From CAXMRP01 sp965216515 (GTDB lineage Bacteria > Pseudomonadota > Alphaproteobacteria > Rhizobiales > Afifellaceae): 64,000 bases of DNA. Positions 24,741-32,880 of this stretch are shown piece by piece (position 1 is the stretch's first letter; every line of letters starts with the position of its first letter). Position numbers and translations under genes: made by a program. The notes under the pieces are model-generated. The model had not been told where the DNA came from, ran no database searches, and was given only the letters and a program-made list of their open reading frames with translations. The stretch lies in contig OZ244173.1 in assembly GCA_965216515.1 (NCBI GenBank), forward strand, positions 3,782,001-3,846,000. Reading direction: 5' to 3'.

Positions 24741-25430
24741 TCAGTCGACCTCGATTTTCCGATCCGAATCCAGAACCGTCCGGATGAAGTCGGGAATGAC
24801 CAGACCGTCCCGGACCTTGGCCTCCAGGCCGGCCTCCGCCGCCGCGACCGCGGCCAGTTGCGCGGCGGCGGCGGCGATCCGATCGCGCGGCACGATCACC
24901 ACCCCGTCGGCGTCGCACACCACAATATCGCCGGACTCGATCCGAACCCCGCCGATATCGACCGCCAATCCGACCGTTCCGGGCCCGTTGCGGACCGGCG
25001 AATTGGGTGTCACCCCGGCGCAGTAGACCGGCAGGCCCGTGGCACCGATCCCCGCCACGTCGCGCACCGAGCCATCGGTCACCAGCGCGCCGTAGCGGGC
25101 ATTTTTCATCATCCCGGCCATCAGGTCGCCGATCACCGCCGCGTCTGTGAAGCCGTTGCATGCGGCAATGGCGATGTCGCCGGGCCGGGCGACATCGAAG
25201 GTGCCGAACAGGCCGAGATTGTCGCCGGGTCCGCAATGGCAGGTCAGCGCCGTGCCGACGATCGGTTCGGCCGGCGGTTCCAGCGGCTTGATCTGCGGCG
25301 CCAGCGCCCCCCAGCCTTCCATGGAGTCCACGACATTGCCGGTCGTCGCGCCGGCAAAGGCGGCAAGCTCCCGCGCTGTCGGCCGCGAAAACCGGCGGCG
25401 GATCTTGAGGATGGGGGGATCTTCGATCAT
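24741..25430 (-). CDS. RraA-like / HMG-type aldolase-family protein
   Basis: A 229-residue protein of the RraA-like family, which includes 4-hydroxy-4-methyl-2-oxoglutarate aldolase and oxaloacetate decarboxylases. It shows NVVDSMEGWGALAPQIKPL near residue 32 and the Arg-Asp metal and substrate-binding pair in VTDGSVRDVAGI near 120. Such enzymes cleave 2-oxo-4-hydroxy acids to pyruvate with a divalent metal. The ATG at 25430 was preferred because AGGAGG lies 8 nt upstream; the frame stays open to 25517. A GC-rich hairpin sits in its leader. The substrate is unknown, and it faces away from the APC permease across a regulatory gap. Confidence 0.8.
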   Translation of the reverse strand: MIEDPPILKIRRRFSRPTARELAAFAGATTGNVVDSMEGWGALAPQIKPLEPPAEPIVGTALTCHCGPGDNLGLFGTFDVARPGDIAIAACNGFTDAAVIGDLMAGMMKNARYGALVTDGSVRDVAGIGATGLPVYCAGVTPNSPVRNGPGTVGLAVDIGGVRIESGDIVVCDADGVVIVPRDRIAAAAAQLAAVAAAEAGLEAKVRDGLVIPDFIRTVLDSDRKIEVD

Positions 25431-25447
25431 GGCAGGGGCCTCCTGGA

Positions 25448-25468
25448 GCCGGCGCCGGCGGCGCCGGC
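25448..25468 (-). promoter_or_regulatory. GC-rich hairpin in the RraA-like gene leader
   Basis: GCCGGCGCC (25448-25456) and GGCGCCGGC (25460-25468) form a perfect 9-bp stem with a 3-nt loop, 17 bp upstream of the start codon and directly above the AGGAGG ribosome site. It may limit ribosome access or stabilise the mRNA. Confidence 0.45.
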
Positions 25469-25529
25469 TTGGCATTATTGGGTTGATGCGCCGATGCGGA
25501 ACTGAAAGGGTTTGCACCCGGACATATAT

Positions 25530-25546
25530 TGCGCTGGATCAGCGCA
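25530..25546. promoter_or_regulatory. 17-bp dyad in the RraA/permease divergent region
   Basis: TGCGCTG (25530-25536) and CAGCGCA (25540-25546) flank GAT. A perfect 7-bp dyad next to an AT-rich ACATATATT stretch suggests an operator in the promoter region shared by the RraA-like gene and the rightward genes. Confidence 0.35.
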
Positions 25547-25603
25547 GTGCGGCGATTGGCGTGATATCATAGGGCCATCTTCGGCATCCGCGAAAGGCAC
25601 ACG

Positions 25604-25756
25604 ATGAAAGATGTTGCCCGTGGCGGTCATGTGAACGCCAGTGCCGTCCGGTTCGGCGGCGGCCACGGCATCTTCGCCGGCTTGTGCGGTCCGGGACAGG
25701 CGCGGTCCGGCCAGGCGGCTTGCGGTCCGGCGGCCGCTGCGGCGAATGGCAAATGA
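25604..25756 (+). CDS. Possible small ORF (50 aa)
   Basis: An ATG at 25604 behind GAAAGGCACAC opens 50 codons beginning MKDVARGGHVNASAVRF and ending in an Ala-rich tail. The product is Gly- and Ala-rich with two Cys and no recognised domain. It overlaps a possible early start of the permease gene in another frame. It could be a leader peptide for the permease or a chance frame in GC-rich DNA. Confidence 0.25.
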   Translation: MKDVARGGHVNASAVRFGGGHGIFAGLCGPGQARSGQAACGPAAAAANGK

Positions 25757-25805
25757 AACGAATGCCGCGGTTTTTCGGCGGGTCGGGAAAAGGAACCAGG
25801 TGCTG

Positions 25806-27044
25806 ATGGCAGGCGACGACACGACACCGGCGCGCAGCGGACTTGTTCGAACCCTGACCTTGCCCTACGTGGTCCTCTACGGGCTGGGCGTAACGGTCGG
25901 CGCCGGCATCTATGTCCTGGTCGGCGAGGTGATCGGCCGCGCCGGCGACCATGCGCCGGTCGCATTCCTGATCGCCGGTCTGGTGATGCTCTTTCCCGCC
26001 GCTGTCTTCGCGGAGTTTACAGGCCGGCTGCCCTATGCGGCGGCCGAGGCGCGGTTTGTCGAGGCGGGATATCCGTCGAAAACGCTCTTTCTTCTTGTCG
26101 GGCTGGCCGTTGCGCTCGTCGGCATTGTTTCCTCGGCGGCCATCGCCCACGGCGCCGTCGGGTATCTGGGCCAGCTGGTCGGGCTGCCGCGCCCGGCTCT
26201 GCTCGTGATTGTGATCCTGGTGACCGGGGTGGTGTCGGGGATCGGCATCCGCCAGTCGATCGCCATCGCCGGTGTGCTGACACTGATCGAGATCGGCGGC
26301 CTGCTGGCGATCGTCACCGGCGCGTTTCTTGCCGACATGGATATCGCCGGCAAGGCGGCAGATGCGATTCCGACATCCCTGGAACCGACATTGTGGATGG
26401 CGGTTATCGGGTCGAGCCTGCTCGCCTTCTTTGCCTTCATCGGCTTTGAGGATATCGATTCCATTGCCGAGGAGACCGTCAATCCGCAAAAGACCCTGGC
26501 GCGCGGCATCTTCATTACCCTGTTCGCCACGGTCTTCATCTACATCGCCGTGGTGCTCGCCGCACTGGCCGCGGTGTCGCAATCGGAAATGGCGCAAAGC
26601 GAAGCGCCGCTGGCGCTTGTCTTTGCCCGCACGACCGGGTTTTCGCCGCTTGTCATATCGCTGATCGCGATCGTCGCCACGATCAATGGAATTATCGTGC
26701 AGATGATCATGGCGGCGCGGGTGATCTACGGTCTCGCCAACAGGGGCGCCCTGCCGGGCGTTCTGGCGCGGATTCATCCCGTGTTGCACACGCCGGTGAT
26801 CGCGACCGTGATGGTCGTGGCGCTGATCCTTCTGCTGGCCTTGACCTTTCCCATCAACACCCTGGCGGAGTGGACGTCGGCGATCACGCTGGCAATCTTC
26901 ATCCTTGTCTGCGCCGCACTTGCCCGCGTCAAGCGGCGCGGCACGCCGGCTCCGGCGGGGACCTTCGTCGTCCCGGCATGGGTTCCCTACGCGGGAATTG
27001 CCGCATGCGGCGCGCTTTTGGTCGCCGGCTGGATTGCCCGATAA
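25806..27044 (+). CDS. APC-family amino acid permease
   Basis: A 412-residue inner-membrane transporter with about 11-12 helices. The first helix holds the APC substrate motif VVLYGLGVTVGAGIYVLVGE (about residues 20-39). The sixth-helix region has SSLLAFFAFIGFEDIDSIAEE, with the family FxGFE pattern, followed by NPQKTLARGI. It probably imports an amino acid or amine with H+ or Na+. The ATG at 25806 behind GGGAAAAGGAA is preferred; ATG at 25746 would add 20 hydrophilic residues. It lies just upstream of the second FAD/GcvT dehydrogenase on the same strand, so it may bring in that enzyme's methylated amine or amino acid. Confidence 0.88.
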   Translation: MAGDDTTPARSGLVRTLTLPYVVLYGLGVTVGAGIYVLVGEVIGRAGDHAPVAFLIAGLVMLFPAAVFAEFTGRLPYAAAEARFVEAGYPSKTLFLLVGLAVALVGIVSSAAIAHGAVGYLGQLVGLPRPALLVIVILVTGVVSGIGIRQSIAIAGVLTLIEIGGLLAIVTGAFLADMDIAGKAADAIPTSLEPTLWMAVIGSSLLAFFAFIGFEDIDSIAEETVNPQKTLARGIFITLFATVFIYIAVVLAALAAVSQSEMAQSEAPLALVFARTTGFSPLVISLIAIVATINGIIVQMIMAARVIYGLANRGALPGVLARIHPVLHTPVIATVMVVALILLLALTFPINTLAEWTSAITLAIFILVCAALARVKRRGTPAPAGTFVVPAWVPYAGIAACGALLVAGWIAR

Positions 27045-27125
27045 TCCCGTCTGCATTATCGGCAGGGCATTGAAGGGCGCAACGGCGGCGATCTCCCGCC
27101 AGACGGATCAGCAAGGGAACCCGGA

Positions 27126-29588
27126 ATGACAGCCAAAGCGTTACCCGATCGCGCCAGAGCCGTGATTGTCGGTGGCGGCGTGGTCGGCTGTTCGGTCGCC
27201 TATCACCTGGCAAAGCTCGGCTGGCGGGACATCGTGCTCGTCGAAAAGCACAAGCTTACATCGGGCACCACCTGGCATGCCGCCGGCCTTGTCGGCCAGC
27301 TTCGGCAGACGGCGAACCTGACCCGTCTGGCGAAGTACACCGCCGATCTCTATGCCGGCCTGGAAGCGGAGACCGGGCAGTCGACCGGTTTCAGGCGGAA
27401 CGGGTCGCTCGGTCTGGCGACCGGCCCGGCGCGCCTTGAGGAATTCAGGCGCGGTGCCTCCATGGCGCGGACCTTCGGCCTGGAGGTCGAGGTGTTGGGG
27501 CCGGCCGAGATCGCCGATCGCCACCACATGGTCAACGTCGATGACGTCGTGGGCGGCGTCTTCCTGCCCCAGGATGGCCAATGCAATCCCATCGATACCA
27601 CCATGGCGCTGGCCAGGGGGGCCCGGGCCGGCGGGGTTGCCATTTTCGAGGATGTCCGGGTGACCGGCATCGCCACCACCGGCGGTCGGGTTTGCGGTGT
27701 TGCCACCGACGCCGGCGATATCGCCTGTGACTATGTGGTCAACTGCGCCGGAATGTGGGCGCGCACGGTGGGCGCCATGGCCGGTGCCGCGGTGCCGCTG
27801 CACGCCTGCGAGCATTTCTATATCGTCACCGAACCGATCGACGGCGTGACATCCGGCCTGCCGGTGCTGCGGGATCCCGACAACTGCCTCTATTTCAAGG
27901 AGGATGCCGGCAAGATCCTGGTCGGCTGCTTTGAGCCGGAGGCCAAGCCCTGGGGCATGGACGGCATACCGGAGGATTTCGCCTTCGGCGAACTACCCGA
28001 GGACTTCGATCATTTCGCACCGTTGATGGAGGCCGCCTGCCGCCGTGTGCCGGCGCTGGAGACCGCCGGGATCCAGACTTTTTTCAACGGTCCGGAGAGT
28101 TTCACGCCGGATGTCAGCTACCTTCTGGGTGAGACCCCGGAAGTGCGGAACCTGTTTGTCGCCTGCGGGTTCAACTCCATCGGCATCCAGTCGGCCGGCG
28201 GCGCCGGCCGGGCGGTCGCGGAATGGATGGAGGGTGGCGAGCCGCCCTTCGACCTGTGGGGTGTCGATATCCGCCGCATGCATCCCTACCAGGCCGGCCG
28301 GACGTACCTGTATCGGCGTGCCCATGAATCCCTCGGCCTGCTCTATGCCGATCATTTTCCCTACCGCCAGAAGGAAACCGCCCGTGGCCTGCGCCGGTCG
28401 CCGCTTCATGACAGGCTTACCGCCCGCGGCGCCTGTTTCGGCGAGGTCGCCGCCTACGAGCGCCCGAACTGGTTTGCAACCGAGGGGCAGCCCGCCGTCT
28501 ACGACTATTCCTGGGGTCGTCAGAACTGGTTCGCCAATGCGGCAGCCGAGCACGCCGCCGTTCGCGGCGGAACGGCCCTGTTCGACCTCTCCTCGTTTGC
28601 GAAATTCATGGTGCAAGGCCCTGATTCTGCTTCTGTTCTGGAACGGATTTGCGCCAACCGCATCGATGTGGAGCCAGGGCGGATCGTCTATACCCAGTGG
28701 CTCAACAGCCGTGGCGGCATCGAGGCCGATCTGACCGTCACCCGGCTCTCCGACCGGGTCTTCCTGATCGTCACATCCGTCGCCACCGCCGTGCGCGACA
28801 TGGCCTGGTTGCGGCGCAACATGCCCGACGATGCCCGCTGCGAGATAACCGATGTGTCGGGCGGCGAAGCGGTCATCGCGGTCATGGGCCCCCAGTCCCG
28901 CCAGGTGCTCCAGTCCCTGACATCGGCCGATCTCGGCGACGCGGCGTTTCCCTTCGCCACCGCCCGCTCCATCGAGGTCGGCATGGCGCCGGTTCGCGCC
29001 CACCGCATCAGCTATGTCGGCGAACGGGGCTGGGAGCTCTATGTGCCCGCCGAGTTCGCGGCCCATGTATTTGACGCGTTCGCCGGGCCGATCGATGAGG
29101 GCGCCGTGAAGCTCGCCGGCTATCATGCGCTCGATTCCTGCCGCATCGAAAAGGCCTTCCGCCATTTCGGCCACGACATCACCGACGAGGATCACGTTCT
29201 GGAGGCCGGTCTGGGCTTTGCCGTGAGGCTGGACAAGCCGACGCTCGCGTTCGGCGATTTTCTCGGCCGCGCTGCCGTTGCCGGGCGCCTGGGCGGCGAT
29301 CTTGCCCGCCGGCTGCTGCAGTTCCAGCTCGCCGATCCCGAGCCGCTGGTCTATCACAACGAGCCGATCTGGTGCGGCGGCGAGATGGTCGGCCACATCA
29401 CTTCCGGCAATTACGGCCACCATCTGGGCGCGGCCATCGGCATGGGCTATGTCCGTTGCGCGCCCGGTGAAACCCTGGACGACGTGGCCGGCCGCGCCTA
29501 CGAGATCGAAGTCGCCGGCGAGCGCTGTCCCGCCACGGCAAGCGGCCGCCCCCTCTACGATCCCGCCGCGCGGCGGATGCGCGCCTAG
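27126..29588 (+). CDS. FAD-dependent oxidoreductase with C-terminal GcvT domains (second copy)
   Basis: An 820-residue paralogue of the enzyme at 287-2704 with the same layout. The FAD loop IVGGGVVGCSVAYHLAKLGW is near residue 14, TWHAAGLVGQLRQT near 50, then a DAO domain to about residue 400, a GcvT domain and a GcvT C-terminal barrel. The last part includes GIEADLTVTRLSDRVFLIV and SYVGERGWELYVPAEFA, close to dimethylglycine/sarcosine dehydrogenases. It should oxidise an N-methyl group and form 5,10-methylene-H4folate. The APC permease 81 bp upstream is a likely substrate importer. The exact N-methyl substrate cannot be named from sequence. Confidence 0.88.
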   Translation: MTAKALPDRARAVIVGGGVVGCSVAYHLAKLGWRDIVLVEKHKLTSGTTWHAAGLVGQLRQTANLTRLAKYTADLYAGLEAETGQSTGFRRNGSLGLATGPARLEEFRRGASMARTFGLEVEVLGPAEIADRHHMVNVDDVVGGVFLPQDGQCNPIDTTMALARGARAGGVAIFEDVRVTGIATTGGRVCGVATDAGDIACDYVVNCAGMWARTVGAMAGAAVPLHACEHFYIVTEPIDGVTSGLPVLRDPDNCLYFKEDAGKILVGCFEPEAKPWGMDGIPEDFAFGELPEDFDHFAPLMEAACRRVPALETAGIQTFFNGPESFTPDVSYLLGETPEVRNLFVACGFNSIGIQSAGGAGRAVAEWMEGGEPPFDLWGVDIRRMHPYQAGRTYLYRRAHESLGLLYADHFPYRQKETARGLRRSPLHDRLTARGACFGEVAAYERPNWFATEGQPAVYDYSWGRQNWFANAAAEHAAVRGGTALFDLSSFAKFMVQGPDSASVLERICANRIDVEPGRIVYTQWLNSRGGIEADLTVTRLSDRVFLIVTSVATAVRDMAWLRRNMPDDARCEITDVSGGEAVIAVMGPQSRQVLQSLTSADLGDAAFPFATARSIEVGMAPVRAHRISYVGERGWELYVPAEFAAHVFDAFAGPIDEGAVKLAGYHALDSCRIEKAFRHFGHDITDEDHVLEAGLGFAVRLDKPTLAFGDFLGRAAVAGRLGGDLARRLLQFQLADPEPLVYHNEPIWCGGEMVGHITSGNYGHHLGAAIGMGYVRCAPGETLDDVAGRAYEIEVAGERCPATASGRPLYDPAARRMRA

Positions 29589-29619
29589 TCCGGGCCGGGC
29601 CGCTGGCGGACGTGCCGGT

Positions 29620-30579
29620 TCAGGCCCCGGCGGTGTGGACCACCCGCGCACCGGCGAAACCGGCCGCCGCCGCATCCATCCGGTTCCGTCCCATCAGGCA
29701 GAAGGCCGTCGACAGGCCGTCGGCGACCGCCGCCGATGGCGCGGTGACGGAAACGGCGGCGTGCCGGCCGGTGGGCCGCCGGCGGTCGGGATCGATGATG
29801 TGGCTTATCCGGCCCGCCGCGTCGAAGGAGGTGCCCGCCGTGTCCGATGTCGCCAGCGCCATGTCATCGAGATAGGCAACGACACCCGGATCGCCGCGGC
29901 CCCGCCGCCCGCGCAGCCGGACAGGCCAGGCAGAACCGTCGCTGCGCCCGCCGAGCGCGCGAAACTCCCCGGCCTCCACGAGAATATCGACCAGGCCGGC
30001 CCGCTTCAGGAGCGCGACCACCCTGTCGGTGATATGGCCCTGGGCGATCCCGTTGAGGGTCAGGGCCATGCCCGGTCGGCCGAACGTCACCGCGGCGGCA
30101 TCGAACCGGACCAGATCGAAATCGACCGGCGGCCCGGCCGCCGCCCTGCCTGCATCGTCCGGCCGCGCCTTGCCGGTCCGGCCATCGGCATACCGGCGCG
30201 CCAGACGGTCCCAGACCGGCTGCACCGTCGGGTCGAACGCACCGCCGGTGGCATGGTGGATCGACCGGGCGAGCGCCAGAACCTGGAGGATATCGGGGTC
30301 CGGCCGGGCCAGGCGGCCGGTCCGGTTCAGGCGCGAGATGGCGCTGTCGGCGCGGTAGAGGCTGAACAGGTTCTCCAGACGGTCGATCTCCGCCCTGACG
30401 GTGGCGATCAGCGCGGCGTTCTGATTGTCGGACACGCCGTCGAACCAGATTGCGGCCCGCGCGCCCATCGCCGTTCCGGTCCATATGGCGCGCTGCGGCG
30501 GGCTGGCCGCGGCGCCGGGGCCGAGAACCGCCGCGCTGGCCGTGACCGCCAGAAAGCGCCGCCGCGAAAGCGCGGTCAT
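29620..30579 (-). CDS. nosX: FAD:protein FMN transferase of the nos cluster (NosX/ApbE-like)
   Basis: A 319-residue periplasmic flavin transferase that attaches FMN to a Thr of partner proteins. A twin-arginine signal (SRRRFLAVTASAAVLGPG) opens the protein. ApbE motifs follow, including IWTGTAMGARA, RLENLFSLYRADSAISRLNR near residue 75, ATGGAFDPTVQPVW near 117 and ALTLNGIAQGHITDRV near 190. In nos clusters this protein flavinylates NosR, whose periplasmic domain carries covalent FMN. Its ATG overlaps the nosL stop (ATGA). It is the last gene of nosRZDFYLX and converges on the FAD/GcvT gene with a 31-bp gap. Confidence 0.9.
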   Translation of the reverse strand: MTALSRRRFLAVTASAAVLGPGAAASPPQRAIWTGTAMGARAAIWFDGVSDNQNAALIATVRAEIDRLENLFSLYRADSAISRLNRTGRLARPDPDILQVLALARSIHHATGGAFDPTVQPVWDRLARRYADGRTGKARPDDAGRAAAGPPVDFDLVRFDAAAVTFGRPGMALTLNGIAQGHITDRVVALLKRAGLVDILVEAGEFRALGGRSDGSAWPVRLRGRRGRGDPGVVAYLDDMALATSDTAGTSFDAAGRISHIIDPDRRRPTGRHAAVSVTAPSAAVADGLSTAFCLMGRNRMDAAAAGFAGARVVHTAGA

Positions 30580-31142
30580 GACGCGCCCTGCGAATGCCAG
30601 TCCGGGTCACCGGCGCCGGGCCCCGTCGGCCCCAGTTCCACGTCGACCGGCGCCAGCACCATGTCGTCCGTGATCGCCGCATGTGCGATGGTCGCACCGC
30701 CATGGTCGGCGATGAACCGCAGGGCGGCCTCCGGGTCGGAAAACGGCACGAACTCCGGCGCTCCCATGCCGCCGTGACGTCCGCTGCCATGGACGAAGAC
30801 CGCATCGTCGACCGGAATCCAGTTTTCGGTGCCGGGATCGTCCCAGGTTGCGCCGGCTGCGCCCATGTCGTTGACATAAATGGCGACAATATCGGCCTCC
30901 TGCTCCGGCATGCGCCCGTAGGCCAGCGCATCGCGCACCTGGGTGAAGAACAACGGATGCGGATTGCCGGCAAGATGCACCTGGGCCTTGGGGCCCGGAT
31001 GATCGATGACGGTCATCTGGCAGTAGTGGCCGGCCGCCGCGTCGGTGAGGGCAACCGGGAAAGGACGCGTCGCCGTCTCCTCTTCGCTGCATCCGGCCGC
31101 CAACAGGAGCGGCACCAGGGACGCCAGAACGATCCGCATCAT
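30576..31142 (-). CDS. nosL: NosL copper lipoprotein
   Basis: A 188-residue outer-surface or periplasmic lipoprotein with the lipobox LLLAAGC (Cys about residue 17) and the NosL copper site in HYCQMTVIDHPG, where Cys and Met bind Cu(I). NosL delivers copper to apo-NosZ together with NosDFY. The start is the first of two adjacent ATGs, overlapping the nosY stop (ATGA). Conserved FFTQVRDALAYGRMPEQ and IPVDDAVFVHGS segments confirm the family. Confidence 0.9.
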   Translation of the reverse strand: MMRIVLASLVPLLLAAGCSEEETATRPFPVALTDAAAGHYCQMTVIDHPGPKAQVHLAGNPHPLFFTQVRDALAYGRMPEQEADIVAIYVNDMGAAGATWDDPGTENWIPVDDAVFVHGSGRHGGMGAPEFVPFSDPEAALRFIADHGGATIAHAAITDDMVLAPVDVELGPTGPGAGDPDWHSQGAS

Positions 31143-31969
31143 GACTGTATCCTCCGAAGGGCGGCACCGGCGCCGGCCAGCGCGACAAACGTCCACACGA
31201 CAAGCGAGACCAGCGGCAGGCGAAGCGGCAGCGCCAGTTCGCGTGTTGCCCCGGCCAGGCCGCCGGCCGGCAGGCCGGCTTCGATGGCGGCGACGTTGAA
31301 CAGCCGGAACGCATCGGTCGGGCTCGCAACCAGCAGCCAGGGAAACAGGGTCCGGGTGAAAAATCCGCCATCGTCGGCCACCAGCGCGGCCAGCAGGGCA
31401 ACGTCCAGCATGACGACGGCGATGATCCAGATCGCCACCGCCACCGCCGCTGCCGTTCCGGCCTGCCGGCTGCACACGCTCACCAGATTGCCGATCCCCA
31501 GAAACACCGCGCCAAGAAGCACCGAGGTGGCGAACAGGCGGCCCAGGTGGACAAGGCCCGCATTGCTGACGCCGCCGGTCGCCGCGATCGCAACCGCGGT
31601 CAGGCCGAACCCGACCGCGATCGCCAGCGTCATCACGGCAAGCTGGGCGACGAACTTTGCGATCAGGATTTCCTGGCGCATCACCGGATAGGTGAGCAGC
31701 AGCGCCAGCGTGCCCCGGTCCGATTCTCCGGCGATGGAATCGTACGACATCAGGAGTGCGATCAGCGGCACCAGATAGACCGCCAGCGTGGTCAGGCTGG
31801 AGGTGACGACGGTCAGCTTGTCGGCCCCGGTGGTGCCGATCGCCGCCGATCCGGAAAAGGCCAGCAACAGGCTGAATGCGCTCATCAGGATGATGGCTGT
31901 CGCAACCCAGCGGTTGCGCAGCGAGATGCGGACTTCCGCGGAGACGATGGCCAGTATGCGGGCGATCAT
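31139..31969 (-). CDS. nosY: NosY ABC transporter permease
   Basis: A 276-residue membrane protein with six predicted helices and the family motif MSYDSIAGESDRGTLALLLT (about residues 74-93). NosY pairs with the NosF ATPase and periplasmic NosD in the machine that matures the copper centres of N2O reductase. Both ends overlap neighbours by 4 nt (nosF and nosL), so translation is tightly coupled. Confidence 0.92.
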   Translation of the reverse strand: MIARILAIVSAEVRISLRNRWVATAIILMSAFSLLLAFSGSAAIGTTGADKLTVVTSSLTTLAVYLVPLIALLMSYDSIAGESDRGTLALLLTYPVMRQEILIAKFVAQLAVMTLAIAVGFGLTAVAIAATGGVSNAGLVHLGRLFATSVLLGAVFLGIGNLVSVCSRQAGTAAAVAVAIWIIAVVMLDVALLAALVADDGGFFTRTLFPWLLVASPTDAFRLFNVAAIEAGLPAGGLAGATRELALPLRLPLVSLVVWTFVALAGAGAALRRIQS

Positions 31970-32880
31970 GATCCGGTCTCCTTGCCCTGGCCGGGGCCGC
32001 TATAGTGGCGGTAGAGATCCTCAAGGCTCGGCGGGATCATCTCGATATCGGCGATGGCGCCGGCCAGCTCCGTGATCGCGGCGAGCCGATCGACCTTCTC
32101 GCCGGGCGGAAAATGCAACTCGATCGCACAACCGTTCATCCGCCGGCCGCCGAGGCGGGCCGCCAGCGTCTCCGCCTGTCCGGGTTTGGCTTCCACCTGG
32201 ACGCGGATGGGCAGGCCCGCATCCGCCCGCAGCCGCGACAACCGGCCTTCCGCCGCCACTGAGCCCTGGTTGAGGATGACGATACGGTCAGTCCGCGCTT
32301 CCAGCTCCGTCAGCACGTGGGAAGACAGCAGGATCGCCGCGCCGGCCTCGGCGAGTTCGGACACGATTTCGTAGAAGCTGTGGCGCGACACCGGATCGAG
32401 GCCGCTGGTCGGCTCGTCGAGAATGACGACCCGGGGCGTCCCGATGAGCAACTGGCACAGGCCCAGCCGCTGGCGCATCCCCTTGGAATAGGTGGCGATG
32501 CGGCGGTCCTTGGCCGCCAGCAGCCCCGTCCGTTCCAGAAGGGCAGGGGCCGACGACGGATCGGCGCCCTTCAGCCGGCAGAAGAGCGCCAGTTGTTCGG
32601 CGCCGGTCAGCGATTTGTGAAAGGCGAGGTTTTCCGGCAGGAAGGCACAATGCCGCCGGACCTGGCGCGAGCCCGGTTTTCCGCCAAGCACGCAAATCCG
32701 TCCCGAAGTCGGCGCCAGGAGACCGAGAACCGCCTTGATCAGCGTTGTCTTGCCGGCCCCGTTGTGGCCGAGCAGCGCCACCCGTTCGCCGGGCGCAACG
32801 CCCATGTCGATATGGTCGAGCGCCCGCACCGGACCGAACTGCCTTGAAAGGCCGTTGATTTCGATGGCAGGTCCGGTCAT
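31966..32880 (-). CDS. nosF: NosF ABC transporter ATP-binding protein
   Basis: A 304-residue ATPase with Walker A LLGHNGAGKTT near residue 37, signature YSKGMRQRLGLCQLL near 128 and Walker B VVILDEPTSGLDP near 149, followed by SSHVLTEL. It powers the NosDFY complex. The ATG at 32880 overlaps the nosD stop (ATGA); the frame continues upstream inside nosD but shows no homology there. The start also has the conserved IEINGLSRQFGPVRAL beginning of the family. Confidence 0.92.
   Translation of the reverse strand: MTGPAIEINGLSRQFGPVRALDHIDMGVAPGERVALLGHNGAGKTTLIKAVLGLLAPTSGRICVLGGKPGSRQVRRHCAFLPENLAFHKSLTGAEQLALFCRLKGADPSSAPALLERTGLLAAKDRRIATYSKGMRQRLGLCQLLIGTPRVVILDEPTSGLDPVSRHSFYEIVSELAEAGAAILLSSHVLTELEARTDRIVILNQGSVAAEGRLSRLRADAGLPIRVQVEAKPGQAETLAARLGGRRMNGCAIELHFPPGEKVDRLAAITELAGAIADIEMIPPSLEDLYRHYSGPGQGKETGS

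Noticed and set aside
25539..27056. 505-codon minus-strand open frame opposite the APC permease
   Set aside because: Low-complexity charged product characteristic of an antisense membrane-protein frame.
27993..29675. 560-codon minus-strand open frame opposite the second FAD/GcvT gene
   Set aside because: No domain was recognised, and it overlaps a clearly coding plus-strand gene throughout.
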